In this document: piece by piece, positions 45,410 to 55,781 of the stretch
How positions within the stretch are numbered: position 1 is the stretch's first letter
How the letters are laid out: each line of letters starts with the position of its first letter
NCBI RefSeq assembly: GCF_000255655.1
Contig: NZ_JH636435.1
Span: 1,831,232-1,895,231 of the forward strand
Direction of reading: 5' to 3'
Source of the DNA: Schlesneria paludicola DSM 18645
GTDB taxonomy: Bacteria; Planctomycetota; Planctomycetia; Planctomycetales; Planctomycetaceae
Length of the DNA stretch: 64,000 nt
Notes under the pieces: model-generated
Database searches by the model: none
What the model was told of the DNA's origin: nothing
What the model saw: only the letters and a program-made list of their open reading frames with translations
Position numbers and translations under genes: made by a program

Positions 45410-46567
45410 ATGAGTGAAGCAGTCATCGTCGACGCCGTTCGAACGCCTGTCGGACGAGCTCACAAGGATAAGGGAGTCTTCCGCGATGTGCGCAGCGACG
45501 ACCTCGCTGTGACCGTCGTGCAGGCATTGCTCGATCGAACCGGAATCGACCCCGCCGTCATCGAAGACGTCGTGCTGGGAAACACTCAGCAGCAAGGCGA
45601 ACAAGGTTTCAACGTTGCTCGCAACGTGGCACTGATGGCCGGTCTTCCGTTCACGTCGGGTGGCACAACGGTCAACCGCTTATGTGGCTCCAGCCTGCAG
45701 GCGCTCGCTCAGGCCGGCCACGCGGCAACCGCCGGCGCGGAAGATGTTCAGATCGTTGGCGGTCTTGAGCACATGCTGCACATTCCGATGACCAAAGATA
45801 TCGATATCAATCCCAAGCTTTTCGCCCGCACGTCAGCGGGAGCGTTGAACATGGGTGTGACGGCCGAGTTCCTCGCGCAATCGATGAAAATCTCACGCGA
45901 AGACCAGGATGCATTCGCCGTTCGCAGCCATCAGCGCGCGGCCGCCGCGCATGCCAATGGCGAATTTCTCAAAGAGATCATTCCCGTCTACGGGCGCGAC
46001 GAATCGGGCAACCGGGCGTTGATCACAATCGATCAATGCGTTCGTGCCGACTGCAGCATGGAAAGCCTGGCATCACTGAAGCCGGCGTTCATGCCTGCAG
46101 GTGGAACCGTCACCGCCGGAAATAGCTCACCGCTCAATGACGGCGCCGCCGCACTCTTGTTGATGAGCCGCGATCGCGCAGACGAACTCGGTCTGAAGCC
46201 GTTGGTCAAGATTCGCGCGTCGGCAATCTGCGGTGTCGAACCGTGCAGCATGGGAACAGGCCCCGTACCCGCAACGAAAAAGGCGTTGAAGCGTGCGGGC
46301 GTGTCACTCGCCGATATCGATTTGATCGAACTCAACGAAGCGTTCGCCGCTCAGGCATTGGCCTGCATGCGCCTCTTGAAAATGGACGAGAGCCGAATCA
46401 ACGTCCGGGGTGGCTCATTGGCCATCGGACATCCGCTAGGCGCGAGCGGTGCCAGGATTGCCACAACCCTGATTCATAACATGATTGACCGAAAGGCCAA
46501 CTTGGGCCTTGCAACAATGTGCATCGGGGTAGGGCAGGGGATCGCCGTCATCTTCGAACGAATCTGA
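45410..46567 (+). CDS. fadA: Acetyl-CoA acyltransferase (thiolase)
   Basis: 385 residues, close to E. coli FadA. Seen: nucleophile Cys92 in VNRLCGSSLQALAQA, the thiolase signatures NEAFAAQALA and GGSLAIGHPLGASGARI (His near 343), and CIGVGQG with the second cysteine near 372. Cleaves 3-ketoacyl-CoA to acetyl-CoA and a shortened acyl-CoA, and is the expected partner of the FadB-like protein encoded 207 nt upstream. ATG 45410 starts the conserved EAVIVDAVRTPVGRA. Confidence 0.96.
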   Translation: MSEAVIVDAVRTPVGRAHKDKGVFRDVRSDDLAVTVVQALLDRTGIDPAVIEDVVLGNTQQQGEQGFNVARNVALMAGLPFTSGGTTVNRLCGSSLQALAQAGHAATAGAEDVQIVGGLEHMLHIPMTKDIDINPKLFARTSAGALNMGVTAEFLAQSMKISREDQDAFAVRSHQRAAAAHANGEFLKEIIPVYGRDESGNRALITIDQCVRADCSMESLASLKPAFMPAGGTVTAGNSSPLNDGAAALLLMSRDRADELGLKPLVKIRASAICGVEPCSMGTGPVPATKKALKRAGVSLADIDLIELNEAFAAQALACMRLLKMDESRINVRGGSLAIGHPLGASGARIATTLIHNMIDRKANLGLATMCIGVGQGIAVIFERI

Positions 46568-46606
46568 AATCAACCAGGTGCATCGACTTGTGTGGAGGAA
46601 CGAATC

Positions 46607-48517
46607 GTGACTCAGACAGCCGACGAAACCAAAACGACATCATTCGCGGAAACGGCGCTCAAGCTGAGCGGTAAGAGTGATGACGAATCACGCCGCACCG
46701 GCGCGATCGATCAGGCGGACGACGACGTCGAAACGCTGTTTGCCCGCAACTACCAGACATCCGCCAGTCCCGCCCACAGGGCCGTCTGGGATGACGCAAG
46801 CGTACCGGTCGAACTATTCAACCTGGCGCCACAACCCGTTCCGCCCGCCACAGCAAAGGTTATGGAGGATTCGATCAAGGTCGTTCAGCGATTGAAAGAA
46901 ACGGGACAGCTCTATGGCCCAGACGGCAAGCTCACCTCCAGCGTCTTGAACGACCTGGCCTCAGTCGGCTATTGGGGATTACTCGTCGAACCGAAGTATG
47001 GGGGAACGGGTGCACCATTCTCGGCGTTCGCACCATTCCTCACGCGGATGTCGCTGGTCGATGCAACCGTCGCAGGGCTGGCCAGCGTTCACGGCTGCAT
47101 CGGTGCCGTCGATCCCGTTCGACAATTCGGCACCCCCGAGCAGAAAGAGCGATTCTTGCCCGAGTTCGCCAGTGGACGCCGACTATCGGCATTTGCGCTG
47201 ACCGAACCGTGTGCCGGCTCGGATCTGACCGCACTTCGTACCACCGCAGTTCTGCAAGGCGATCAATACATCGTCAATGGCGAAAAGTTGTTCATCACGA
47301 ACGCCATTCCCGGCCGAACGATCGGCCTGGTCTGCCTGATCGAAGGCAAACCGGCCGTACTGATTGTGGATCTGCCCGAGACAGAGACGGACGAATTTCA
47401 GTTGCGACCGTATGGACTGCATGCGCTTAAGCACACGCACAATATGGGACTGATTTTCCGTAACTTCCGTGTACCGCAAGAAAATTTATTGACGCCCGCC
47501 AAGGGTGACGGATTGACCATTGCCTATCACGGGCTGAATTTGGGCCGAACCGCGGTTTGCGCTTCGGCAGCAGGCAATATGCGAACGATGCTGGCTGGAA
47601 TGCTGCCGTGGGCGAACTATCGTTCGACGTACGGCGCGAAGATTTCAACTCGCGAACTGGTCCTGCGCCGTATCGGACGAATGGCCGGATTGATCGTGGC
47701 CGCCGATGCTCTGACCCAGTGGTGTTCGTCCTTGATCGATCAGGGATACCGAGGCGAGATGGAATGCATCGTCGCAAAGATTTTTGGCAGCGAATCCCAA
47801 AAGGAGGCGGCCATCGAACTCTTCATGAAAACCCACGGAGGCCGCTCGTTCCTACACGGACACCTGTTCGGTGACAACATTCATGATTTCCTCGCTCCCT
47901 GCATTTACGAAGGGGAAGGGGAAATGCTGGGGATGGCCTTCTTCAAATCTTTGATCAAGCAACATGGCGTCGAGTTCTTCGAACCAATCGGAAAAACGCT
48001 GTATCAGAGCGGGATCAAGAAACCGAATCTCGCCAATCCCGCTCATCTGTGGCTGCTGCGGGAACCGATGGCGAAGTACACACGCTGGCTGATTGGAAAG
48101 AAGCTACGCGGCCGCCCATCGCCGCAGTGGCCCGCCATGCCGGAGAAACTGCGTCAGCACGCCGAGTTTGCCACAAACGCGCTCAGCCGTGGCGCACTCG
48201 AGATCAGTGGCGTCATGCGCAAATACCAGTTGGGCCTGGCGGATCGTCAATGCCGCATGGCCGAGGTTTCCGCTCGCATCCAAACCGCATTAATCATGCT
48301 CTGCACCAGCCTGTACGCGGCTCGCCAAACCGATGAATTGGTACGAACCGCAGGCGACTGCATCTGCCAGGACTTCGCCCGCTCACTGACTGGAAAACGC
48401 CCGACTGATCGCGAGTTCCGCGCGATGACAAAACTGGGAGAAGGCATCCGTGACGGCGGCTTCACAGCCATTGCCGGCGTCCACGCTGCCGAGATTCTGA
48501 TGAAGTACGAACAATAG
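46607..48517 (+). CDS. Acyl-CoA dehydrogenase (VLCAD/ACAD9-like size)
   Basis: 636 residues, longer than the usual 380-residue acyl-CoA dehydrogenases. An N-terminal extension of about 95 residues precedes the FAD domain. Seen: [57 protein letters not shown] and [18 protein letters not shown], with the Glu of YEGEGE region as likely catalytic base. The C-terminal 170 residues are an extra helical domain as in very-long-chain enzymes. GTG 46607 has GGAGGA 7 nt upstream, which decides the start over GTG 46592. It follows the thiolase gene by 39 nt: an operon for fatty-acid degradation. Confidence 0.93.
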   Translation: MTQTADETKTTSFAETALKLSGKSDDESRRTGAIDQADDDVETLFARNYQTSASPAHRAVWDDASVPVELFNLAPQPVPPATAKVMEDSIKVVQRLKETGQLYGPDGKLTSSVLNDLASVGYWGLLVEPKYGGTGAPFSAFAPFLTRMSLVDATVAGLASVHGCIGAVDPVRQFGTPEQKERFLPEFASGRRLSAFALTEPCAGSDLTALRTTAVLQGDQYIVNGEKLFITNAIPGRTIGLVCLIEGKPAVLIVDLPETETDEFQLRPYGLHALKHTHNMGLIFRNFRVPQENLLTPAKGDGLTIAYHGLNLGRTAVCASAAGNMRTMLAGMLPWANYRSTYGAKISTRELVLRRIGRMAGLIVAADALTQWCSSLIDQGYRGEMECIVAKIFGSESQKEAAIELFMKTHGGRSFLHGHLFGDNIHDFLAPCIYEGEGEMLGMAFFKSLIKQHGVEFFEPIGKTLYQSGIKKPNLANPAHLWLLREPMAKYTRWLIGKKLRGRPSPQWPAMPEKLRQHAEFATNALSRGALEISGVMRKYQLGLADRQCRMAEVSARIQTALIMLCTSLYAARQTDELVRTAGDCICQDFARSLTGKRPTDREFRAMTKLGEGIRDGGFTAIAGVHAAEILMKYEQ

Positions 48518-49051
48518 CTCCTCGTCACGACAAACGCTCGGGATCATGCCCCCCCGATTCGGATGCTTTCCCCCCGCATTCCAAACTCCCGTTACTCCCC
48601 TCATTACCAAGCCGCCACGCTTGGTAACGCCTCTTACGATCGTAGGCACTTCCCAAACAAAACCGTGACATTACCAGCGGGCCCAAGGTCCAGCCATTCC
48701 CCAGCCCAAAGGGGACCATAGGGAATCGACGGGCTGAGTCAAATGCCTCCAAGCTCCCATAAGGCCCGTCACGCCGACCATTCCCCGGAACCGTGCACGC
48801 CTCCCCTCGTTCGCAAACGCGGAGCCTGAATCACGAAGGAACCAGAATACGACGCGGTGCCGTTGTCTGACGTACATCTGACGTCAGACGTCGCCAGAGA
48901 AAGCAAATCACGATCAACTTTTCGATCGTGCGGTCTGCGGATCGGAAATTCCTACTCGGGCAATCCCCTTCGCGTGGTGGGATTGCTCGCCGATTCGGCA
49001 TATCATGTGATCAAGCTTTAAAATTGGTCATCCTTGAAAGAGCCATGCGAC
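48518..49051. other. Gene-free region with a stem-loop and a TGACGTCA dyad
   Basis: 534 bp without a convincing gene. A 9-bp perfect stem (48604-48612 with 48619-48627, loop 6) about 85 nt after the acyl-CoA dehydrogenase gene may terminate or process its mRNA, though no T-run follows. The perfect palindrome CTGACGTCAG at 48878-48887 and a nearby partial copy (CTGACGTA) may be an operator for the next gene. Confidence 0.5.
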
Positions 49052-52000
49052 ATGATTCGTAATCGAAATGACAGGAAATGGAGCAACCTCGCGTTGTTCT
49101 GCCCGATCCCCCGCACTGTGGATCGCGGCGTCAAACCGATTCGATCGACGATTGTTCCGCAGTTCGTGCTGGGATTGGTGATCGCTTCGATCGTCGCCTG
49201 CGTTGCCGGAGCCGAAGAACCCAAGGTCAGTAGGGGCCCGCTGTCGACCGATGACGCCCTGAAAAGCTTCGTCCTTGCATCGCCCGAATTAAAAATTGAA
49301 CTGGCCGCGGGCGAACCCGAAGTCGTGGCTCCCGTTGCGATCGCATTCGATACAGACGGTTCGATGTGGGTCGTCGAAATGCGAGATTATCCCTACGGCC
49401 CCAAACCTGGCAGCAACGAAAAACCAAAATCGCGAATCAAGCGGCTGTACGACCATAATCACGACGGCCGGTTCGAGACCGCCACCGTCTTCGCCGACGA
49501 ACTGCTGTTCGCGACGGGCCTGGTCCCGTGGAAGGATGGCGTGATCGTCACGCTTGCGGGGGAGATTGCATTTTTCGCCGACCGCAACGATGACGGCAAA
49601 GCCGATTTCAAAGAGACCTGGTTTCAAGGATTCAGTCAGGAAAACTCGCAACTTCGCGCCAATCACCCGACCTTTGGCACGGATGGCTTCATCTATGTTG
49701 CGAACGGCCTGCGGGGCGGAACAATCGTTCCCGTCAAAGAAGAATGGCGGCAAAAAGGACAACCTTTGCCCCTGGCCGGTTTCGATTTCCGGTTCAACCC
49801 TGTGACGGGTGAATACGGCGCCGTATCGGGCCATGGTCAGTTCGGGCTCTGTTTTGACGACTATGGAAATCGATTCGTTTGCTCCAACCGCAATCCTGTT
49901 CAGCATGTCGTGCTGGAAGACCACTACGCGAAACGCAATCCGTTCTTCGCGATCAAATCGACGATTCAGGACGTCGCCGCGTTCGCAGAACATTCGAAAC
50001 TGCACCCGATCAGCGAAACCTGGACGACATCAACGCTTCACGCGAATCAATTCACGGCCGCCTGTGGTGTGACGATCTATCGTGGCGACGGACTGCCACC
50101 CGAAAATAAGGGCAACGCCTTTACATGCGATCCAACTGGAAACCTGGTCCATCGCGAAACCCTGGTCCCGCAGGGCGCCACGTTCGTGAGCCATCCTTCA
50201 GACGGTGAACAAGAATTTCTGGCCAGCACCGATACCTGGTTCCGTCCCGTTAATTTGGCGCACGGTCCCGATGGGGCGCTTTATGTCATCGATATGTATC
50301 GTGCGGTGATCGAGCATCCCGACTGGATGCCGCCGGAACTGAGAAATCGAAAAGACCTGAATGATGGCAGTGACCGCGGCCGGATCTGGCGAATCAAATC
50401 CGATGAATCGATCCTGCCCCAGGAGCGCCCCGATCCACCACTGGTCAAGCTCACGACGCCGTTGCTCGTTCAATTGCTCGAACACCGAAACTCGTGGCAC
50501 CGCGAGACAGCTTTTCGCCTGTTACTTGAACGCAATCGCGATGAAGTCCTTGATGCACTGAAAGTCAACTGGAAGCAGAATCGCCTGACGCGCAGCCGCC
50601 TGCCAGTGCTTTGGATGATTCGTCTACTTGATCCTCGACTGACCCCCGCGGTACTCGCCTGGTCCGAGACGGACAATCGCGATCCTCGTGTGCGCGAACA
50701 AGTGATTTCCGTCATCGGCGAGAACCTGGACGAACTTCTGCCGGATGTTGTCGTCAGCCTCGCAGGCGAAGAGGCCGACGAACGAACTCGGTTCCGTCTT
50801 GCACTCGCATTGAGCGGTCGAAGCGTGGATGTCGCAAAGGAACGTAAGGCGATCGTCCGATTGCTTGATCGGGGTGTCGACGATCCCTGGCTGCGAGTCG
50901 CCGTAGGAACAATGACGTCCAATCCTCCCGAGGCACTGCTGACAGACTTGATTGAACATTGGGGAAAACTCCCCAAGACTCTGCCAGGTGGCAGCGAATT
51001 GACCGAACAGCTTAGCGAAATCGCGGGAGCTCAAATTGAACCCAAAGTTGGTCGGCAACTGCTGTCGCAATTGCTTGCATTCACGCCCACGGGTTGGGGT
51101 GACGGTGCGCTCGATCTCGCAGCGGCGGGGATCCGCGGCCTCGGATTGGGAATGGCACGTCGTGGTTCATCATTTGCCGCGATCCGTGCAGAACTCGACA
51201 CGCGCGAACGCAATCTGTTCGGTGGGCTAATGCAGTCACTTCGGCAACGTGCGGCAGATCCTCAAACCCCCGTACCGCGTCGCTTGGCCGCCATCCGAAC
51301 TCTGGTTTACGATGATAGTCCCGCCGTCGTCCCACAACTTCTCGATCTCAGTTTTTCCGGAAGCGACATCGTCATTCGACTGGCGTCGCTGGATGCACTG
51401 GGTTCGATCAACGATCCGAGCATTGCCCCCAAAGTCCTCGAAGCGTTCGATGCTCAGACTCCCCAGCTACGCCGCGCCATGCTCGACCTGTTGCTGGCCC
51501 AGGAAAGCCATGTGGCAGCCTTGCTGACCGCGCTCGAACAAGACCAACTGAAAGTCTCCGAAGTCGATCCCGTCCGCCAGACGCGTCTGACGAAGCACCG
51601 CAACAAAGAGCTCAGTGCCCGCGCAGAAAAACTGTTCGCTTCGGCGATTGCGCCCGATCGTGCCGCCGTACTCACGAAATACCAGCCATCAATCGAAGCA
51701 AAAGGCAATGCCGCCAATGGCCGTGCGATCTTCGAAAAGAATTGCGTCACATGCCATCGTGTCGCAAACCTGGGTGTCAATGTCGGACCGGACATCGGCG
51801 ATACCCGCGACAAGACGCCCGCGTACTTGCTGACGAACATTCTCGATCCGAATCGAGCCGTCGACGCAAACTACTTCGGTTTCACCCTGGTGACGAACCA
51901 GGGTAAGACGTACACAGGACTTGTGAAATCTGAAACGGCTGTTTCAATCACGATGCGGATGCCAGAAGGAAAAGAAGAAACAATCCTGAGATCGGATATC

Positions 52001-52138
52001 GACGAGCTAAAATCCAGTGGGCAGTCACTGATGCCGGTCGGCTTTGAGAAAACGATCTCCGCCGAGCAAATGGCAGACCTGATCTCGTTCCTCAAGAACT
52101 GGCGTTACCTGGATGGTTCTATCCCATTGCAGGAATAG
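49052..52138 (+). CDS. PVC-type giant dehydrogenase with HEAT repeats and C-type heme domain
   Basis: 1028 residues, secreted (signal helix VPQFVLGLVIASIVACVAGA). Residues about 60-450 form a beta-propeller of the PVC membrane-bound dehydrogenase type (MWVVEMRDYPYGPKPG, HPTFGTDGFIYVANGLRGG, HGPDGALYVIDMYRAVIEHPDWMPPEL). Residues about 455-830 are HEAT-like helical repeats. The C-terminal 140 residues carry a cytochrome-c-like motif CVTCHR (near residue 900) with NVGPDIGDTRDKTPAYLLTNILDPN and a distal Met candidate, the PVC-type heme-binding domain. Probably an electron-transferring, carbohydrate-related enzyme at the cell surface; substrate unknown. ATG 49052 is preferred to TTG 49034. Confidence 0.93.
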   Translation: MIRNRNDRKWSNLALFCPIPRTVDRGVKPIRSTIVPQFVLGLVIASIVACVAGAEEPKVSRGPLSTDDALKSFVLASPELKIELAAGEPEVVAPVAIAFDTDGSMWVVEMRDYPYGPKPGSNEKPKSRIKRLYDHNHDGRFETATVFADELLFATGLVPWKDGVIVTLAGEIAFFADRNDDGKADFKETWFQGFSQENSQLRANHPTFGTDGFIYVANGLRGGTIVPVKEEWRQKGQPLPLAGFDFRFNPVTGEYGAVSGHGQFGLCFDDYGNRFVCSNRNPVQHVVLEDHYAKRNPFFAIKSTIQDVAAFAEHSKLHPISETWTTSTLHANQFTAACGVTIYRGDGLPPENKGNAFTCDPTGNLVHRETLVPQGATFVSHPSDGEQEFLASTDTWFRPVNLAHGPDGALYVIDMYRAVIEHPDWMPPELRNRKDLNDGSDRGRIWRIKSDESILPQERPDPPLVKLTTPLLVQLLEHRNSWHRETAFRLLLERNRDEVLDALKVNWKQNRLTRSRLPVLWMIRLLDPRLTPAVLAWSETDNRDPRVREQVISVIGENLDELLPDVVVSLAGEEADERTRFRLALALSGRSVDVAKERKAIVRLLDRGVDDPWLRVAVGTMTSNPPEALLTDLIEHWGKLPKTLPGGSELTEQLSEIAGAQIEPKVGRQLLSQLLAFTPTGWGDGALDLAAAGIRGLGLGMARRGSSFAAIRAELDTRERNLFGGLMQSLRQRAADPQTPVPRRLAAIRTLVYDDSPAVVPQLLDLSFSGSDIVIRLASLDALGSINDPSIAPKVLEAFDAQTPQLRRAMLDLLLAQESHVAALLTALEQDQLKVSEVDPVRQTRLTKHRNKELSARAEKLFASAIAPDRAAVLTKYQPSIEAKGNAANGRAIFEKNCVTCHRVANLGVNVGPDIGDTRDKTPAYLLTNILDPNRAVDANYFGFTLVTNQGKTYTGLVKSETAVSITMRMPEGKEETILRSDIDELKSSGQSLMPVGFEKTISAEQMADLISFLKNWRYLDGSIPLQE

Positions 52139-52201
52139 GCCACAACCGCTTTTATCGATGCCCTCGCTCAGAGCATATCTCCTCATTGGTAGGATCGACG
52201 G

Positions 52202-54721
52202 ATGAACCTTTGGCGCGGAATCACTTGCTTGACCGTCGGCAGCCTGTTCGACACTCTTTCCGCAACCATCGTCGTCTCGTTCCGCGAGATGACAGCTCTG
52301 GTGGTCTGCGGCGGCCTGTTGTGCACGCATTCTGCCAAGGCAGCGGATTCGATCGTGATCCTGCCGGCTGAAATTCGACTGACCGGACGCGAGGCGTTTC
52401 AAACGGTACTGGTTGAGATGGCCGACGGTCCACTTGCCGTTGCTCCCGTTCGCCAGGGTTTGGAATGGAGTTCCGCAAATGAGCAAATCGCCCGAGTGAT
52501 CGATGGTCGCGTCGTTCCCGTCGCGAATGGTTCCACGACAGTGAAGGTCGTCGTCAACGGCGAATCTGCCGTGGCAAACGTCGTCGTCGACAAGATGGAC
52601 GATGTCTATCACTGGAACTTTCGCAATCAAGTGCAGTCCGTGCTGTCGAAGACAGGTTGCAACAGTGGCGCCTGTCACGGAGCCGCTGCAGGCAAAAACG
52701 GATTCAAGCTTTCGCTGCGTGGGTACGATCCAGAAGGGGACTACTTTGCGATCACGCGACAGTCGCGCGGCCGACGTGTCGTTGCCACCGATCCGGGGCG
52801 CAGTCTGATTCTTACCAAACCGACTGCAGCGATCCCACATAAAGGGGGCCTGCGATTCGCCGAGAACTCGTCCGAGTATCAGGTCATTGCCCAGTGGATT
52901 GCTCAGGGGCAACAGGCTCCCAAAAGTGATGATCCGCGAATCAATCGACTCGAGATCCTTCCGGAAGCATCACGCCTGAAAGTGGGAACTGAGCAGGCGA
53001 TGATCGTCCGCGCTCATTTTAGTGACGGACACATCGAAGATGTAACGCGCTGGGCCAAGTATACTTCGACCAATCACGCGGTCTGCTCGGTCGACGACCA
53101 AGGACTCGTCAAAGTTGTGGGCGGCGGCGAGGGTGCGATCGTCGCGTGGTATCTGGCCCAGAATACGACGGCAACAATCACGATTCCGTACACGCAACCT
53201 GTCGCGCCCGACACATTCACCTCGGCGGAGCGTGCGAACTTCATCGACGATCTGGTCCTGGAAAAGCTCGCAGCGCTCAACATGCCTCCGTCTCCGCGAT
53301 CTGACGACAGCGAATTCCTGCGGCGAGTCTACCTCGACACAATCGGCTTATTACCGACCGTCGACGAGGTCAAAACGTTTTTGAGTGATTCAGATCCTCT
53401 GAAGCGGGTTCATCTAATCGATTCGCTGCTCGCGCGGCCTGAATTCGTCGACTATTGGGCGTATCAATGGTCCGATGTGTTACTGCTCACCGGTGACCGT
53501 CTCAGACCCGATGCCATCAAAGCGTACTACAAATGGATTCGCGATCGCGTGGCCGAGAATGTTTCGTGGGCCGAATTCGCACGCGGGATCATCCTGGCAA
53601 AGGGCAGCACGCTCGAAAATGGTGCGGCCAATTTCTACGCACTTCATCAAGATCCGCAGGATATGGTGGAAACGACATCCATGGCGTTCATGGGAATGTC
53701 GATCCAGTGTGCTCATTGCCACGACCACCCAAATGAAAAATGGACGAATGACGACTATTACGGCATGGTTAGCCTGTTCGCACGAGTCCGCGGAAAAGGG
53801 TGGGGCGGCGACTCGCGCAGTGGCGATGGCAACCGGACGATTTTCCTTGCCGACGAGGGTGAAGTCCTGCAGCCGCGAACCGGACGCCCGCGAGCCCCCA
53901 AGCCGTTGGATGCCGCGGAAATTTCGTTCGATGACTCGCACGACCGGCGCGAGACTCTCGCCAACTGGTTGACCTCCCCACAAAATCCGTACTTCGCCAA
54001 AGCGATCGTCAATCGAGTCTGGGCCAACTTCATGGGACGCGGACTCGTGGAAGCGGTTGACGATCTCCGGTTGACCAATCCCGCCAGCAACGAAAAACTG
54101 CTTTGTCGTCTGTCGGAAGAATTTGTTCGCAATCAATACGACTTGAAAAGCTTGATGCGAAGCATTCTGCAGTCGGAAACATATCAGCGGTCACACGCCA
54201 CATTGCCCGAGAATCAGTCCGATCAACGGTTCTTGTCTCACAGCCAGCCACGTCGCATGAAAGCGGAAGTCCTGCTCGATGCGATCTCGCAGGTGACCGG
54301 CGTCGCGACGGCCTTCAAGGACCAACCCGCAAATACCAGAGCCATCCAACTGCCGGACGCCAATGTTGCGTCCTATTTCCTGGATACGTTTGGCCGCCCC
54401 GAACGCGTCTTGACGTGCACCTGTGAACGCTCAGATGAACCCAGCATGACTCAGGTCCTACATCTGACGAACGGCAAAACAATTCAGGAAAAGTTGGAGT
54501 CATCCGAAGGACGAGTCAGCACGCTCATCCAATCCGAAGCCTCGACCGAAGATGTCATCGAAATACTCTACCTCGCCGCGTTCGCCCGGTATCCCCACGA
54601 CGACGAGCGCCAGCGATTGAAGAAACTGTTTGCGGAAGTACCCGCCGAAGAACGACGCTCCGTCACGGAAGACCTGTTCTGGAGCGTCCTCACATCGAAA
54701 GAGTTCCTGTTTCAGCACTAA
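52202..54721 (+). CDS. DUF1549/DUF1553 (PSD1-type) protein with Ig-like and CxxCH motifs
   Basis: 839 residues, with an N-terminal signal segment ending LLCTHSAKA-ADS. Ig-like (BIG2) strands at about 50-130, then CNSGACHGAAAGKNGFKLSLRGYDPEGDY (C-x4-CH motif), a second BIG2-like stretch (about 245-325), DUF1549 (FIDDLVLEKLAALNMPPSP...FLRRVYLDTIGLLPT ... FVDYWAYQWSDVLLL ... MGMSIQCAHCHDHPNEKW with a CxxCH) and DUF1553 (RRETLANWLTSPQNPYFAKAIVNRVWANFMGRGLVEAVDDLR ... HSQPRRMKAEVLLDAISQVTG). Family function unknown; heme or metal binding by the CxxCH sites is likely. It follows the PVC heme dehydrogenase gene by 63 nt: likely operon. Confidence 0.93.
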   Translation: MNLWRGITCLTVGSLFDTLSATIVVSFREMTALVVCGGLLCTHSAKAADSIVILPAEIRLTGREAFQTVLVEMADGPLAVAPVRQGLEWSSANEQIARVIDGRVVPVANGSTTVKVVVNGESAVANVVVDKMDDVYHWNFRNQVQSVLSKTGCNSGACHGAAAGKNGFKLSLRGYDPEGDYFAITRQSRGRRVVATDPGRSLILTKPTAAIPHKGGLRFAENSSEYQVIAQWIAQGQQAPKSDDPRINRLEILPEASRLKVGTEQAMIVRAHFSDGHIEDVTRWAKYTSTNHAVCSVDDQGLVKVVGGGEGAIVAWYLAQNTTATITIPYTQPVAPDTFTSAERANFIDDLVLEKLAALNMPPSPRSDDSEFLRRVYLDTIGLLPTVDEVKTFLSDSDPLKRVHLIDSLLARPEFVDYWAYQWSDVLLLTGDRLRPDAIKAYYKWIRDRVAENVSWAEFARGIILAKGSTLENGAANFYALHQDPQDMVETTSMAFMGMSIQCAHCHDHPNEKWTNDDYYGMVSLFARVRGKGWGGDSRSGDGNRTIFLADEGEVLQPRTGRPRAPKPLDAAEISFDDSHDRRETLANWLTSPQNPYFAKAIVNRVWANFMGRGLVEAVDDLRLTNPASNEKLLCRLSEEFVRNQYDLKSLMRSILQSETYQRSHATLPENQSDQRFLSHSQPRRMKAEVLLDAISQVTGVATAFKDQPANTRAIQLPDANVASYFLDTFGRPERVLTCTCERSDEPSMTQVLHLTNGKTIQEKLESSEGRVSTLIQSEASTEDVIEILYLAAFARYPHDDERQRLKKLFAEVPAEERRSVTEDLFWSVLTSKEFLFQH

Positions 54722-55096
54722 ACCGGCGCGTGTCGCTTCGCGATTGCGAACAGGCCCCAAACTCGTGCACTCGTCGAGATTCAGCGATTCAGGATGCCGA
54801 CAACCTGCAACGAGAAAATCGCGTCGCCACCTGGATCAGCGACGAAATCGACGAGCCGAAACCACTGGAAAAGTCCCTTCAATGTGTCCCCTCCGCGGGC
54901 TAGAATCTCGGCTCGAATTCAAGGTTCTTCGTGTTGCTGACGTCTCGTTGGGATCAAATTGCGATCAGCAAACGTAGGGATCCAGATCCCATTCCGGAAT
55001 CGAATACGTGAGTGCGCGATTCCGGTACCGACGTGACATTGATTCGGACGTCACGTCGATGTCGTTGTGAAGGATAGTCTGTTTCAGGAGGAAAAG
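54722..55096. other. Intergenic region before the peptidyl-prolyl isomerase gene
   Basis: 375 bp with no gene. It contains a perfect dyad at 55030-55059 just upstream of the isomerase start and a GGGATCCAGATCCC-like palindrome near 54977. Confidence 0.5.
55030..55059. promoter_or_regulatory. 9-bp inverted repeat upstream of the isomerase gene
   Basis: CGACGTGAC (55030-55038) and GTCACGTCG (55051-55059) are perfect inverted copies around 12 nt, centred about 52 nt before ATG 55097. Placement fits an operator or a leader hairpin; no regulator can be named. Confidence 0.5.
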
Positions 55097-55720
55097 ATGA
55101 GAACTCGAAACCTCTCCGTGCTTGTCGCATGTGGAATTGTGATCATCGGCGGACTGAATTTGATTGGGCAGGACAAACCAAAGTCGAAGAAAGCCCCCGC
55201 CAAATTCCAGGCAAAGTTTGAAACGACGGCTGGTGATTTCGTGATCGAAGTGCAGCGTGAATGGGCGCCGATCGGGGCCGATCGGTTCTACTATCTGGTC
55301 AACAACGGCTTATACGACGGATGCAAGTTTTTCCGAATTGTTCCCGACTTCATGGTTCAATTTGGCATCAATGGTGACCCGAACATCTCCGCACAATGGC
55401 AGAAAGCGAACCTGAAAGATGACCCCTTGATGAAGTCGAACAAACGTGGATTCGTGACATTTGCAAAAGCGGGGCTTCCCAATTCCCGTACGACACAGAT
55501 TTTTATCAATTACAAAGACAATTCGGCCGTTCTTGATCGATCCGGCTTCGCTCCTTTCGGCCAGGTCGTCAAGGGAATGGACGTCGTCGACATGATCAAT
55601 GGCGAATACGGTGAAAAGCCCGATCAACTTCAGGTGCAGGCAATCGGAAACAAGTATCTCGAAGCCGAATTCCCCAATCTGGATGGAATTATCAAAGCAA
55701 CCATCATCGATCCCCGTTAA
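55097..55720 (+). CDS. Exported cyclophilin-type peptidyl-prolyl isomerase
   Basis: 207 residues. Signal peptide or anchor (NLSVLVACGIVIIGGLNLIG), a Lys-rich linker, then a cyclophilin domain: FETTAGDFVIEVQREWAPIGADRFYYLVNNGLYDGCKFFRIVPDFMVQFGINGDP, with the catalytic Arg in FFRIVPDFMVQFG and ...NSRTTQIFINYKDNSAVLDRSGFAPFGQVVKGMDVVD. Catalyses proline cis-trans isomerisation in the envelope. AGGAGG lies 5 nt before ATG 55097, so this start is preferred to GTG 55067. Confidence 0.94.
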   Translation: MRTRNLSVLVACGIVIIGGLNLIGQDKPKSKKAPAKFQAKFETTAGDFVIEVQREWAPIGADRFYYLVNNGLYDGCKFFRIVPDFMVQFGINGDPNISAQWQKANLKDDPLMKSNKRGFVTFAKAGLPNSRTTQIFINYKDNSAVLDRSGFAPFGQVVKGMDVVDMINGEYGEKPDQLQVQAIGNKYLEAEFPNLDGIIKATIIDPR

Positions 55721-55781
55721 CCCTCCCACAGTTTGATCGCATTCTTTTCGGCCCCGAGCCCACCTTTCATAATTGATCGCC

